Shown piece by piece: positions 1 to 8,906 of a stretch of 55,657 nucleotides of DNA (position 1 is its first letter; every line of letters starts with the position of its first letter). Position numbers and translations under genes: made by a program. Location of the stretch: contig NZ_FOTT01000020.1 of assembly GCF_900114655.1 (NCBI RefSeq), positions 1-55,657 on the forward strand. The letters run 5' to 3'. The stretch is from Candidatus Frackibacter sp. WG13. Lineage in GTDB: Bacteria > Bacillota > Halanaerobiia > Halobacteroidales > Acetohalobiaceae. The notes under the pieces are model-generated. The model was not told where the DNA came from. It saw only the letters and a program-made list of their open reading frames with translations, and did no database searches.

Positions 1-635
1 AAGAGAATGTAGAAGCAATAGAAGCAGGGTTTGAAAACTTAGCAAAGCATATCGAAAACATTACTGAGAACTTCAACTTACCTGCAGTAGTAGCTATTAA
101 TAGATTCCCTACTGATACAGAAGCAGAGCTTGACAAGATTAGAGAGCTTTGCGAAGCAAAAGGTGTTAACGTAGCATTATCTGAAATCTGGGCAAAAGGT
201 GGCGAAGGTGGTCAAGAATTAGCTGAGAAAGTACTAGCAGCTATGGAAGAAGGAAACGATGACTTCGATCAGTTATATCCACTAGATATGCCTATCGATG
301 AAAAGATCGAAACTATCGCTACAAAGATCTATGGTGCTGACGGCGTAGTATTCACTGACGAAGCTAAGAAGGATATCGAGAAGTTAACTGCACAAGGCTT
401 CGATAATATGCCAATTTGTATGGCTAAGACTCAGTCTTCTATCTCTGACGATCCAACTAAGAAAGGTCGACCAACTGACTTTGAAGTTACAGTTAGAGAG
501 ATTAATGTTTCAGCGGGAGCAGGTTTCTTAGTAGCATTAACAGGTGCAGTAATGACAATGCCTGGTTTACCTAAGGTTCCATCAGCTGAAGAGATCGATG
601 TTGATGCAGATGGTAATATCAGCGGCTTATTCTAA
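1..635 (+). CDS. fhs: Formate--tetrahydrofolate ligase, C-terminal part
   Basis: The 5' end is cut by the window edge; the reading frame is open from base 3 to the TAA at 633-635. The protein makes 10-formyl-tetrahydrofolate from formate, THF and ATP in the cytosol, a step of one-carbon metabolism and of the methyl branch of the Wood-Ljungdahl pathway. The family is recognised from stretches such as PAVVAINRFPTDTEAE, the ISDDPTKKGRPTDF segment and the C-terminal GAGFLVALTGAVMTMPGLP block, which matches the normal end of this roughly 555-residue enzyme. About 210 residues are visible. A strong hairpin terminator follows directly, so it is the last gene of its transcript. Identification is very secure. 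Confidence 0.97.
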   Translation, partial: ENVEAIEAGFENLAKHIENITENFNLPAVVAINRFPTDTEAELDKIRELCEAKGVNVALSEIWAKGGEGGQELAEKVLAAMEEGNDDFDQLYPLDMPIDEKIETIATKIYGADGVVFTDEAKKDIEKLTAQGFDNMPICMAKTQSSISDDPTKKGRPTDFEVTVREINVSAGAGFLVALTGAVMTMPGLPKVPSAEEIDVDADGNISGLF

Positions 636-670
636 ATTATAAGCTAAAGTAAAAAACTTAGTTTAATTAT

Positions 671-715
671 AAAGCACCTAGAGTTTAGATATATAAGCTC
701 TAGGTGCTTTTTTTA
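671..715 (+). terminator. Rho-independent terminator after fhs
   Basis: AAAGCACCTAGAG and CTCTAGGTGCTTT form a perfect 13-bp stem around a loop of about 13 nt, followed by a run of T. It ends the fhs transcript. Confidence 0.93.
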
Positions 716-942
716 TCTAAAACACATCAAGAAAACTCCATCTGAATTGAGGTGTTTTTGTTCTTTGTCTCTTTGATATGAGCATAATTACATAAATTTA
801 CAAAAGGACTTTGGGTTAAAATCTAGAATTAAGTAATGTTAGACAACAGAAAGAATATAGTAATATTCTTGACGATTGAATTTTAGGTAGGCTTCAGAAG
901 GAATTAATGACTTAATAATTTATGGATGATAAAGGAGGCCTA

Positions 943-1761
943 ATGATGGGAATTAAGCAGTATTACCAAGAGATAGGACATGATATTCTTTCAAGAGAAG
1001 AAGAGGTTAAGCTGGCTCGAAGAGCTCAAAATGGAGATGAAGAGGCAAAGACACAACTTATCGAGCATAACTTACGATTAGTAGTTGATATAGCTAAGAA
1101 GTATCGAGGTAAAGGGATGGAATTACAGGATTTGATTCAAGAAGGTAATTTAGGACTTATGAAAGCAATTGATAAGTTCGATCCTGAGAAAGGTTATAAG
1201 TTTAGCACTTATGCCACTTGGTGGATAAGGCAGCGGATCACTAGGTCCTTACCAGAAGCGAAGACTATTAGAGTACCGGTGCATATTTGGGAGAAGACAA
1301 CTAAAGTCTTTAAGGTAAAAGAACGGCTTTATAATGAATTAAATAGAGAACCTACTATTGAAGAGATTGCAGAAGAATTAAGAATTGATGCAGAAAAAGT
1401 TGAAGAGATTATTAAGATATCATCAGAACAGAATTTGGCTTCACTAAATAATTTAGTAGGAGAAGACAAGAATACGGAATTAGGTGAGTTAATAGTTGAT
1501 GATAATGTTGAAGATCCAGTAAAAGGAGTTAGTAACCAGTTTTTAAAAGAAGATTTAGAGGAAGTTTTGGCTGAATTAACAGAAAGAGAAGCAGAAATAA
1601 TTAGATTACGGTTCGGATTAAAAGATAACTGGTCAAGAACATTACAAGAAGTTGCGGATAGATTTAAATTAAGTAGAGAACGAATTAGACAGATTCAGCA
1701 GAAAGCATTAAAGAGATTACAACATCCTTCTCGTAGTAAAGTATTAAGAGGATATATATAA
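943..1761 (+). CDS. Sigma-70 family RNA polymerase sigma factor (RpoD/SigA-like)
   Basis: This is a primary-like (group 2/3) sigma factor of about 272 residues. Region 2 carries the core-binding and -10 recognition signature (DLIQEGNLGLMKAIDKFDP, then STYATWWIRQRITRSLP). Region 3 follows, and region 4.2 has the helix-turn-helix LQEVADRFKLSRERIRQIQQ. The C-terminus HPSRSKVLRGYI resembles RpoD, but there is no long region 1.1, so this is an alternative or accessory factor rather than the housekeeping one. An in-frame ATG at 922 lies upstream of a perfect AAAGGAGG (931-938). The ATGs at 943 and 946 are correctly spaced behind that site, so the start is placed at 943. It overlaps the next gene by one base. 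Its target promoters cannot be told from the sequence. Confidence 0.93.
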   Translation: MMGIKQYYQEIGHDILSREEEVKLARRAQNGDEEAKTQLIEHNLRLVVDIAKKYRGKGMELQDLIQEGNLGLMKAIDKFDPEKGYKFSTYATWWIRQRITRSLPEAKTIRVPVHIWEKTTKVFKVKERLYNELNREPTIEEIAEELRIDAEKVEEIIKISSEQNLASLNNLVGEDKNTELGELIVDDNVEDPVKGVSNQFLKEDLEEVLAELTEREAEIIRLRFGLKDNWSRTLQEVADRFKLSRERIRQIQQKALKRLQHPSRSKVLRGYI

Positions 1762-2156
1762 TGCATATTGTTTCCAAAATAACAACTCCTGCGTTTCTTT
1801 TTTCTACTATTTCACTATTAATGTCTGCTTATGGTGCAAGATTTACAAAGATTTGTCAAGTAGCTAGGAATTTATCTTCAGAAATAAGAGATACTGATCT
1901 TCCTAAAAAGAAAAACTTTAAAAAGCAACTATTAATTTTTACCAAAAGACTAGGATATATTAGATATTTACAGTTGTTTGCAGTTGTTTCATTATTCTTT
2001 TCAACATTATCAATGTTTTTCTTATTATTTGGCAAAATTGATTTTGGTAATATTACTTTTATATTGGCAGTTCTTTTTTTCTTAGTTTCACTTGTAACAT
2101 CATTAATTGAAATTTACTATTCTATGAAAGCTCTAGATATAAACTTGGAGATATGA
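1761..2156 (+). CDS. DUF2721 family membrane protein
   Basis: A 131-residue protein with an N-terminal hydrophobic segment starting ITTPAFLFSTISLLMSAYGARF, the DUF2721 signature, then a basic cytoplasmic stretch and two further membrane helices (about residues 72-92 and 97-118). The ATG shares its A with the stop codon of the sigma factor gene, so the two are translationally coupled. The function of DUF2721 is unknown. It is a diverged tandem duplicate of the next gene: both have the TPA-FSTISLLL-AY opening and the paired C-terminal helices ending in an SxxIEI motif. Coupling to a sigma factor gene suggests a role in its control, but nothing in the protein shows that. Confidence 0.8.
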   Translation: MHIVSKITTPAFLFSTISLLMSAYGARFTKICQVARNLSSEIRDTDLPKKKNFKKQLLIFTKRLGYIRYLQLFAVVSLFFSTLSMFFLLFGKIDFGNITFILAVLFFLVSLVTSLIEIYYSMKALDINLEI

Positions 2157-2166
2157 GGTGATTCTA

Positions 2167-2610
2167 ATGGAGTTAAATCTTACTACCCCCGCTCTTATTT
2201 TTTCTACCATTTCATTATTACTATTAGCATATACTAATAGATTTTTAGGCTTGGCTGACCTGATAAGGACTCTTCATGATAAAGCAAAAGAAAAAGGAGA
2301 GAAGGATAGTATTATATCTCCACAGTTAGCTTCATTGAAAAAAAGAGTCAAGCTTATTAGAAATATGCAGTTTCTAGCTATTTTAGCATTGTTCTTTTGT
2401 GTTTTTTCGATGTTTCTGTTATTCTTTAATAAAAGTACAGCAGGAGAAGTTGTTTTTGCTATCGGGCTTGGACTTTTAATGCTTTCGTTAATTCTTTCAG
2501 CTATTGAAATAAATATATCGGTTCATGCCTTAAATATTCAGCTTAGTGAAAGTGTTGATGGTGAGCCTTTAATTGATGATAATATAAAAGAAAAAGAAGT
2601 AGTAAGTTAA
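2167..2610 (+). CDS. DUF2721 family membrane protein (tandem paralogue)
   Basis: About 147 residues, starting MELNLTTPALIFSTISLLLLAYTNRF, the typical DUF2721 N-terminus. It has three hydrophobic segments and a charged loop after the first (residues about 32-62). A GTG at 2158 would lie inside the ribosome site GAGGTG (2155-2160); the ATG at 2167 is six bases behind it and gives the family-like N-terminus, so it is preferred. The gene follows its paralogue by 10 bases and belongs to the sigma-factor operon. Function is unknown. Confidence 0.8.
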   Translation: MELNLTTPALIFSTISLLLLAYTNRFLGLADLIRTLHDKAKEKGEKDSIISPQLASLKKRVKLIRNMQFLAILALFFCVFSMFLLFFNKSTAGEVVFAIGLGLLMLSLILSAIEINISVHALNIQLSESVDGEPLIDDNIKEKEVVS

Positions 2611-2639
2611 TCTTTATTAAATTTAGAAGGGAGACGATT

Positions 2640-3437
2640 ATGGGCTTGTTTGATTTTGTAAAGGGTTTAATTAAGAAACAAGAAGGGAATAGCTATAACG
2701 ATGAAAGCAAAGATAATAAATATGAAGGATTAAATATAAAAGAATTATATTTAAAAGGGAAAGGCCATTGGCTAGATGGTGAATTTGAAGAGGCTTTAGA
2801 GTATTTTAAATGGGGAATTAATGAGCAAGACCAACAGGACCCTTATAGTTATGCTTGTTTAGCTATGTATTATTATCAAATAGCTTCTGCAGGTAGTGAA
2901 CGTGGAGAAGCAGAGGAGTATAATAAAGTAGTTAGTTGGGCTGGATCTCATGTTAGAGAGAGTTCAAAATCTGATATGTTAGCATTATACTGTTTAGGAG
3001 ATGTAGCGGCCAAACTCGGTACAGCAGAAGAGTCAATTTCAGAAATTAATCCTCTTTATAAATCCTTGTATCGGTATTTAGGTTTACTACTTTATAATTA
3101 TATTAGTAGTTCTCAAAAAGAATTAACTGAAAAGATAGATGAATTTGAAGAGGTACCTATCTTTGAAAAGCAAATGTCTTTAATGAATAGTGAACAGCGT
3201 ATGGCTAAAAGTTTATCAGAATCGCAAAAAGAAGAGCTTATTCAGATTAAAAAAGGCAACTTAACAGAGGGTGGTTTAATCGAACATCTTGTATTAGATA
3301 TTCATAATTATCCTAAGAGTGAATTTAAACAATTACAAAAGAGTATTATGAATCAAAATAATGTTTTACTACCGATGGTTCTCTTCTGTAGTCTAGTTTC
3401 AGAGGCTAGATTAAAAGGAAGCAAAGGTCTGCAGTAA
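2640..3437 (+). CDS. TPR-like repeat protein of unknown function
   Basis: A 265-residue soluble protein. The N-terminal 30 residues are basic then acidic (MGLFDFVKGLIKKQEG). From about residue 35 there are tetratricopeptide-like helices: the segment LYLKGKGHWLDGEFEEALEY has the spacing of a TPR A helix and start of B, and alanine/tyrosine-rich helices follow. The last 80 residues are helical without a recognised domain. GGGAGACG lies six bases before the ATG. It is the last gene of the sigma-factor/DUF2721 operon and is followed by a terminator. A scaffold role is the usual inference for TPR proteins; the partner is unknown. Confidence 0.7.
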   Translation: MGLFDFVKGLIKKQEGNSYNDESKDNKYEGLNIKELYLKGKGHWLDGEFEEALEYFKWGINEQDQQDPYSYACLAMYYYQIASAGSERGEAEEYNKVVSWAGSHVRESSKSDMLALYCLGDVAAKLGTAEESISEINPLYKSLYRYLGLLLYNYISSSQKELTEKIDEFEEVPIFEKQMSLMNSEQRMAKSLSESQKEELIQIKKGNLTEGGLIEHLVLDIHNYPKSEFKQLQKSIMNQNNVLLPMVLFCSLVSEARLKGSKGLQ

Positions 3438-3464
3438 ACAGCTAATATAAATTTGATTTATAAG

Positions 3465-3493
3465 AACCCAGAGTGTTTTTACTCTGGGTTTTA
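3465..3493 (+). terminator. Terminator between convergent genes
   Basis: AACCCAGAGT and ACTCTGGGTT form a perfect 10-bp stem around a six-base loop, with T residues on the + side. It lies between the TPR gene (+) and the converging PAS-HD-GYP gene (-), so it may serve both. Confidence 0.88.
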
Positions 3494-3515
3494 ACTATTG
3501 GTAGTGATAAAAATA

Positions 3516-4532
3516 TTAATTTATAACTCCTTTGTCATGAAGCATCAAAAATATTTCTCCTAATTCCGGGTCAAACTGAGTTCCTAAATTAGAATTAATC
3601 TCTTTAAGTGCAGTCCTAGGAGTTAATGCGTTACGATAAGGACGGTCAGTAGTCATAGCATCATAACTGTCAGCAATGGCTAATATTCTAGCTCCTATAG
3701 GAATTTCATCTTCTTTTAGACCATCCGGATAACCTCGTCCATCGTACCTTTCGTGATGATGTCTTATTACTTTCTTCATAGGTTTAGGTTTTATAGATTT
3801 AGGTTTTAAGATAGGTGCTAATATATCTTCTCCTAGAATAGGGTGTTCTTTTATGTAATTAAACTCTTCTTCGTTTAACTTACCTGGTTTATTAAGAATA
3901 GATTCAGGAATGCCAACCTTTCCAATATCGTGAAATTGACTTGCTAATTCAATAGTATCTATTTGAGGTGATACATCACAACTGTATTGAGCAATCTTTC
4001 GACTGATATCTGCTACTCGGGTAGAATGGCCTTCGGTATATTTATCTTTTGCTTCTAGAGTCTTGATTAGACTATCTAATGAAGAAAAGAATAATTCTTG
4101 TAATTCAGCTCTTAATCGGTCAGCCTCTTCTTCAAAATGTTTTAAGTGTGATAATCTTTTTTCTTCAAGCTTCCTCTGTTCTGTAATATCTTTCGAGATT
4201 AGCATGGAACCTAAATAGGAGTCATTATTATTTTTGATAGGAATATAATTAGTTTCGTAGTATTTGTCATTTCGTTTATCGATTGTCATTCGGTTAGAAT
4301 TCTTTGGGTCTTCTTCTCTTAAGGCTTTTAAAGAACGGGCTACGACTTCTTTAATTTTTTGAGGATGACAGGAAAGCACATTATTACCTTGAATTATTTG
4401 AGCTGATCTTCCTCTAATCCCTTCTGCCATCTGATTCATAAATATGATTTCATTTCTTTGATTAAGTATAATTATTCCATAGGGCATCTGTTGATAAGCT
4501 AATTTTAGCATCCTAGTATCTTCATTTGGCAT
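3516..4532 (-). CDS. PAS domain plus HD-GYP phosphodiesterase
   Basis: A 338-residue cytoplasmic signalling protein. A PAS domain covers about residues 10-120 (QMPYGIIILNQRNEIIFMN; the segment NVLSCHPQKI suggests a ligand-binding pocket). A short coiled coil follows (about 118-150), then an HD-GYP domain (about 150-338). The metal-site HD lies in ASQFHDIGKVGIPESIL and the signature is RHHHERYDGRGYPDGL, both intact. HD-GYP enzymes of this type hydrolyse cyclic di-GMP to GMP or pGpG. The gene converges on the operon to its left. An internally deleted copy lies at 30677-30985, and both copies share an 18-bp palindrome upstream. The PAS ligand is unknown. Confidence 0.9.
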   Translation of the reverse strand: MPNEDTRMLKLAYQQMPYGIIILNQRNEIIFMNQMAEGIRGRSAQIIQGNNVLSCHPQKIKEVVARSLKALREEDPKNSNRMTIDKRNDKYYETNYIPIKNNNDSYLGSMLISKDITEQRKLEEKRLSHLKHFEEEADRLRAELQELFFSSLDSLIKTLEAKDKYTEGHSTRVADISRKIAQYSCDVSPQIDTIELASQFHDIGKVGIPESILNKPGKLNEEEFNYIKEHPILGEDILAPILKPKSIKPKPMKKVIRHHHERYDGRGYPDGLKEDEIPIGARILAIADSYDAMTTDRPYRNALTPRTALKEINSNLGTQFDPELGEIFLMLHDKGVIN

Positions 4533-4607
4533 GGATTTAACACCTCAAGTTTTGATTTTCTATAAAAATCATACTGTACCAATTATACGTTATGATTCAA
4601 TAAAATG

Positions 4608-4625
4608 ATATGATAGATATCATAT
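4608..4625. promoter_or_regulatory. Palindromic operator upstream of PAS-HD-GYP gene
   Basis: ATATGATA-GA-TATCATAT, perfect 8-bp half-sites around two bases, 76 bp upstream of the HD-GYP start. The same half-sites with a different central dinucleotide lie at 31061-31078, 76 bp upstream of the truncated paralogue. Conservation of the halves but not of the spacer suggests protein binding. Confidence 0.5.
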
Positions 4626-4804
4626 TTAAAAGGCGGAGTTATTGATGAGAATTAATTAATATATTAATGGGAAATTATTATTAGTGGTTAGTAGACAATT
4701 ACTTAGTGAACACTTTATAATATTTATAGAGAAAGGTAAGGTTGAGGTCAAGGCTAAGGCTAAGTGAAGTACTTATTAATAATTTTACATAGGAGATGAT
4801 CATA

Positions 4805-6022
4805 ATGAAAATTAAAGATAATTCTACAGAGATTAATTTAACGCCACATCTTGCTCAGACTATTGTGGATAGAACTATGCAAATTCTAGAGAGAAATATA
4901 AACATTATGGATGAGGAAGGGGTTATTATTGGTAGTGGTAATGAAGATAGAATTAATACTCTCCATGAGGGTGCTAGACAAGTAATAGTCGAAGGGCAGA
5001 AGTTAAATATTTCTAAACTGGAAGCAGAGGAGTTGAAAGGGGTTAAGCCAGGTATTAATCTACCTATTCATTTTAATGGTAATGTCATAGGAGTAGTGGG
5101 TATTACAGGGGTTCCGGCTGAGGTAGAGAAGTATGGTGGGTTAGTTAAGATGACAGCTGAATTAATGTTACAACAAGCTTTTTACTTACAAAGGTTACAA
5201 TTAGCGGAACAAGCTGAAGAGCATTTTATTAAGGAACTTCTGAATAGAGATTTAGATTCTAAAGATAACGTAATGTATTCTAGAGCAGAGGCATTAGGAT
5301 ATAATATTAATCAACAATTTTGGGTTTCGATTTTAGAAGTAACTAATCTATGGGATGAATTATTAAGAAGGTCTAATGGAAAAAATGAAACCGAGTTACA
5401 CCAGTATATAAAGAGGATCAAGGAAGAGATTGAAACTTTCTTCATTGCTAAGTTAACTAAAAGAGTCTTTCACTTAAGTGGAGAAAGATTTGTGATTATC
5501 AATTATGAGCAAGAGCAAATGGAGAGAGGGATAGAAGAGATATTAAAAAACAAAGTAGAATTGGTAGCTAGATTAAAGAATAAATTTAATTTTAATTGTA
5601 AGATTGGTGTTGGTGGGGTAAGAAAAGGATTGATTGGAATTAAAGAATCATTTGCAGAAGGTGTAGAAGCAGTGAATTTGGGTAAAAGATTCTATCCTTC
5701 TAAAGATATCTACCATATTGAAGATTTAAAGTTAGAAAGAATGGTTAAAGAGTTACCTAACCAGATAAGAGAATATTTTGCTAATATCCTGCCATTAGAT
5801 AATCAGTTTCGAGATAGTTTAGAAGCTTATTTTTCTAATAATCTCAATATAAGTGAGACTGCTAGAACTCTTCATTTGCATCGCAATTCAGTAATATATA
5901 GATTAGAGAAAATAAAAGAAAGTACTGGTTTAGATCCTAAAAAATTTGATGACGCTGTTTCCCTTAAATTGATGCTGTTATGTCAAATATTTAGAGGAAA
6001 AAAGAAAGATGAGTTTAATTAA
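4805..6022 (+). CDS. cdaR: CdaR family sugar-diacid/glycerate regulator
   Basis: About 405 residues. The N-terminal 135 residues form a diacid-recognition domain (HLAQTIVDRTMQILERNINIMD, then GSGNEDRINTLHEGA and LPIHFNGNVIGVVGITG). A middle GGDEF-like fold (about 155-295) follows, then a PucR-type C-terminal helix-turn-helix (NNLNISETARTLHLHRNSVIYRLEKI). CdaR proteins activate genes for uptake and phosphorylation of D-glycerate and sugar diacids. It lies 179 bases ahead of glycerate kinase and a GntP permease, which fits exactly. An in-frame ATG at 4796 touches the AGGAG site; the ATG at 4805, nine bases behind the site, is the better start. Confidence 0.9.
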   Translation: MKIKDNSTEINLTPHLAQTIVDRTMQILERNINIMDEEGVIIGSGNEDRINTLHEGARQVIVEGQKLNISKLEAEELKGVKPGINLPIHFNGNVIGVVGITGVPAEVEKYGGLVKMTAELMLQQAFYLQRLQLAEQAEEHFIKELLNRDLDSKDNVMYSRAEALGYNINQQFWVSILEVTNLWDELLRRSNGKNETELHQYIKRIKEEIETFFIAKLTKRVFHLSGERFVIINYEQEQMERGIEEILKNKVELVARLKNKFNFNCKIGVGGVRKGLIGIKESFAEGVEAVNLGKRFYPSKDIYHIEDLKLERMVKELPNQIREYFANILPLDNQFRDSLEAYFSNNLNISETARTLHLHRNSVIYRLEKIKESTGLDPKKFDDAVSLKLMLLCQIFRGKKKDEFN

Positions 6023-6201
6023 TGACTGTTTACACAAAATTTGTGCAAAGTGTTCAAATTATAATAAAGATATAACTAAAAAGCTGTATAGTTTGCTAAT
6101 TGAACTTGTTGATAATAAGAGTTACAATAATATTAAGAAAATAAAAACTATTGATAAGAAATAAATAATAGAAGATACTTATTCTAGAGGAGATGAAAAG
6201 G

Positions 6202-7335
6202 ATGAGGCTATTAATTGCACCAGATTCTTTTAAGGGAAGTTTAACAGCTTTAGAAGTGGCTGAAAGCTTAGGAAGAGGCTTACAACGGGCCGACACGGAG
6301 TTTGAAATAGAGAAATTACCAATGGCTGATGGCGGTGAAGGGACAGTTAGGTCTTTGGTAGATGCCACTGATGGGGAGTTGATTAGTAAGGAAGTAACCG
6401 GACCATTAGGAGATGGAGTTGAAGCTTTCTTTGGCATATTAGGAGATGGCAATACTGCAGTAATTGAGATGGCAGCAGCTTCTGGTCTACCTTTGGTGCC
6501 AGAGGGGAAGAGAAACCCAGCTAAAACTACTACCTATGGGACAGGCGAGTTGATTAAGGCTGCTTTAGATGAAGGGTGTACGAAGCTAATTATTGGAATT
6601 GGTGGTAGTGCTACTAACGATTGCGGGGTAGGCATGGCCCAAGCTTTGGGCGGCAAGTTTTTAGATAAGAATGGTAAAGATGTTGGTTTTGGCGGTGGTG
6701 AGCTAGAGGCTATTCAAAAGATTGATTTGAATGGACTAGATTCTCGGATTGAAGAAGTAGAGATTCAGGTGGCTTGTGATGTAGATAACCCTCTTTATGG
6801 TAAAAACGGTGCCGCCTATATTTATGGTCCTCAAAAAGGAGCGACACCTGAAGTAGTAAAAGAGTTGGATGAAGGTCTAAGAAGTATTGCTCAAGTAATT
6901 AAAGATGATTTAAGTAAAGATGTAAATAGTATACCTGGGGCTGGTGCTGCCGGAGGATTAGGAGCAGGCTTAACTGCTTTTTTAGGAGCAGATTTGAAAC
7001 CTGGGATTGATATTGTGATTGAGACTAGTAAGATTGAAGATAAGATTCGAGAAGTTGATATTGTTATTACTGGCGAAGGCATGATAGACTCGCAAACTAT
7101 ATTTGGCAAGACACCAATAGGTGTTGCTCGCGTGGCTAAGAAGTATGATTTACCAGTAATCGGAGTGGCTGGTAGTCTAGGAGATGGTGCTAATAAAGTT
7201 TATGAAGAGGGAATAGATACTTTATTCTCTATAGTTGATAAACCAATGGATTTAGAAGTAGCTATGGAACAAGCACAAAGGTTGTTAGAAAGACTAGGTG
7301 AAAATTTAGGGAGATTTTTGAATTTGTCCTATTAA
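6202..7335 (+). CDS. garK: Glycerate 2-kinase (GarK/GlxK family)
   Basis: About 377 residues, the usual length. It phosphorylates D-glycerate with ATP, typically to 2-phosphoglycerate, feeding lower glycolysis. The family is shown by LLIAPDSFKGSLTALEVAES at the N-terminus, MADGGEGTVRSL, the GIGGSATNDCGVGMAQALG loop and the C-terminal TGEGMIDSQTIFGKTPIGVA segment. An ATG at 6193 overlaps the ribosome site AGAGGAG; the ATG at 6202 gives MRLLIAPDSFKGS, which matches family N-termini, so it is chosen. The gene sits between cdaR and a GntP permease. Confidence 0.94.
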   Translation: MRLLIAPDSFKGSLTALEVAESLGRGLQRADTEFEIEKLPMADGGEGTVRSLVDATDGELISKEVTGPLGDGVEAFFGILGDGNTAVIEMAAASGLPLVPEGKRNPAKTTTYGTGELIKAALDEGCTKLIIGIGGSATNDCGVGMAQALGGKFLDKNGKDVGFGGGELEAIQKIDLNGLDSRIEEVEIQVACDVDNPLYGKNGAAYIYGPQKGATPEVVKELDEGLRSIAQVIKDDLSKDVNSIPGAGAAGGLGAGLTAFLGADLKPGIDIVIETSKIEDKIREVDIVITGEGMIDSQTIFGKTPIGVARVAKKYDLPVIGVAGSLGDGANKVYEEGIDTLFSIVDKPMDLEVAMEQAQRLLERLGENLGRFLNLSY

Positions 7336-7408
7336 TCAAGGAGGTGACTTAGCGAAAGAAAATGGGGTTTAATTAATTGAAAGATAATAAAAAAAGGAGG
7401 AGTTAATT

Positions 7409-8743
7409 ATGGTACAAGGACCATTATTATTAGTAATTTTGGCTGCAGCAATTGCATTTATAGTTCTTATGACTGCTAGGGTAAAGATGCATGCATTCTT
7501 AGTATTACTTTTATCAGCTTTTGGTGTAGGAATATTATCAGGAATGGATTCTTTAAAAGTAATTAAGACAGTGACCGATGGTTTTGGAGGAATATTAAGT
7601 TATATAGGAATAGTAATTATTGCTGGAACTATTATAGGAACTTTATTGGAAAAATCACGTGGGACTTTAACTATGGCTAATACTGTTTTGAAAATAGTAG
7701 GTAAGACAAAATCTGCTTTAGCTATGTCGATAACTGGAGCTATTGTCTCTATTCCGGTCTTTTGTGATAGTGGATTTGTAATTCTATCATCTTTGAATAA
7801 ATCATTAGCTAAGAAGACTAAAGTTTCGATGGCGACTATGGCTGTGGCTTTATCGGCTGGTTTATATGCAACTCATACTTTAATTCCACCAACGCCTGGT
7901 CCAATTGCAGCTGCTGGGACTTTAGGTGCTGACTTAGGATATGTAATCTTATTTGGATTAATTGTTGCTATACCAACAATTGGAGCTGGCTACTTATGGG
8001 CTACAAAGTTTGCTTCTAACTACTATATAGAAGCAGATATTGAGGTAGAAGAAGCTGGAGATGAAGGTGATTTACCAAGTACATTCGATGCATTTGCTCC
8101 AATTATGGTGCCTATTATTTTAATTACTTTGAAATCGATTGCTGACTTCCCGACTCATCCTTTTGGAACAGGTGGAGTTAAGACATTCTTCGATTTCTTT
8201 GGTGATCCAACAGTTGCCTTAATACTTGGTATCTTCTTAGGATTCCGATTATTACCTAATTTAAGTGAAGAATACATTAATGGTTGGGTTGGCGAAGGAT
8301 TAAAGAATGCAGCTTCTATCATTATGATTACAGGAGCTGGAGGAGCTTTTGGTGCAATCTTAAAGGCTACTCCAATCGGTGACTATTTAGGGACGACTCT
8401 ATCTGGATATCATTTAGGAATCTTCTTGCCGTTTATTATTGCAGCAGCTTTAAAGACAGCGCAAGGTTCTTCTACTGTAGCTTTAATTACTACTGCTTCT
8501 TTAGTAAGTCCTATCTTGGCACAGTTAGGATTGGATAGTGAGTTAGCTAAAGCATTAGTAGTATTAGCAACAGGGGCTGGAGCAATGACTATCTCTCACG
8601 CTAATGATAGTTATTTCTGGGTGGTAAGTCAGTTCTCTGATCTTGACACCTCTACTGCCTATAAGACTCATTCGATGGGAACTCTTGTCCAAGGAATAAC
8701 TGCGATTGTTACTGTATTTGTTCTGTCACTCATATTTATTTAA
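7409..8743 (+). CDS. GntP family permease (gluconate/glycerate:H+ symporter)
   Basis: A 444-residue inner-membrane transporter with about 12 hydrophobic segments. GntP features include the early IIAGTIIGTLLEKSRGTLTMA segment, ISIPVFCDSGFVIL and TLIPPTPGPIAAAGTLGADLG (shown here in part), and ALKTAQGSSTVALITTA near the C-terminus. Family substrates are gluconate and related sugar acids. Being next to glycerate kinase and CdaR, D-glycerate is the likely substrate. AAAAGGAGG stands nine bases before the ATG. It is the last gene of the operon and is followed by a terminator. Confidence 0.92.
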   Translation: MVQGPLLLVILAAAIAFIVLMTARVKMHAFLVLLLSAFGVGILSGMDSLKVIKTVTDGFGGILSYIGIVIIAGTIIGTLLEKSRGTLTMANTVLKIVGKTKSALAMSITGAIVSIPVFCDSGFVILSSLNKSLAKKTKVSMATMAVALSAGLYATHTLIPPTPGPIAAAGTLGADLGYVILFGLIVAIPTIGAGYLWATKFASNYYIEADIEVEEAGDEGDLPSTFDAFAPIMVPIILITLKSIADFPTHPFGTGGVKTFFDFFGDPTVALILGIFLGFRLLPNLSEEYINGWVGEGLKNAASIIMITGAGGAFGAILKATPIGDYLGTTLSGYHLGIFLPFIIAAALKTAQGSSTVALITTASLVSPILAQLGLDSELAKALVVLATGAGAMTISHANDSYFWVVSQFSDLDTSTAYKTHSMGTLVQGITAIVTVFVLSLIFI

Positions 8744-8761
8744 AGTTGAATAGAGGAGTAA

Positions 8762-8788
8762 GGGCCCAGGAAATCTGGGTCCTTTTTA
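8762..8788 (+). terminator. Terminator of the glycerate operon
   Basis: GGGCCCAG and CTGGGTCC make an 8-bp stem with one G-U pair and a five-base loop, followed by TTTTT. Confidence 0.88.
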
Positions 8789-8906
8789 TTTAAGCTTGGA
8801 TGGAGGAAATTTTAATTTTATGTAGAACGGAGTTAAGTAAGGCTAAAATAGATTAGTAAACATAAAATTATTTAACAAGCAAAATTAAGAGAGGAAGGTG
8901 TAAAGA

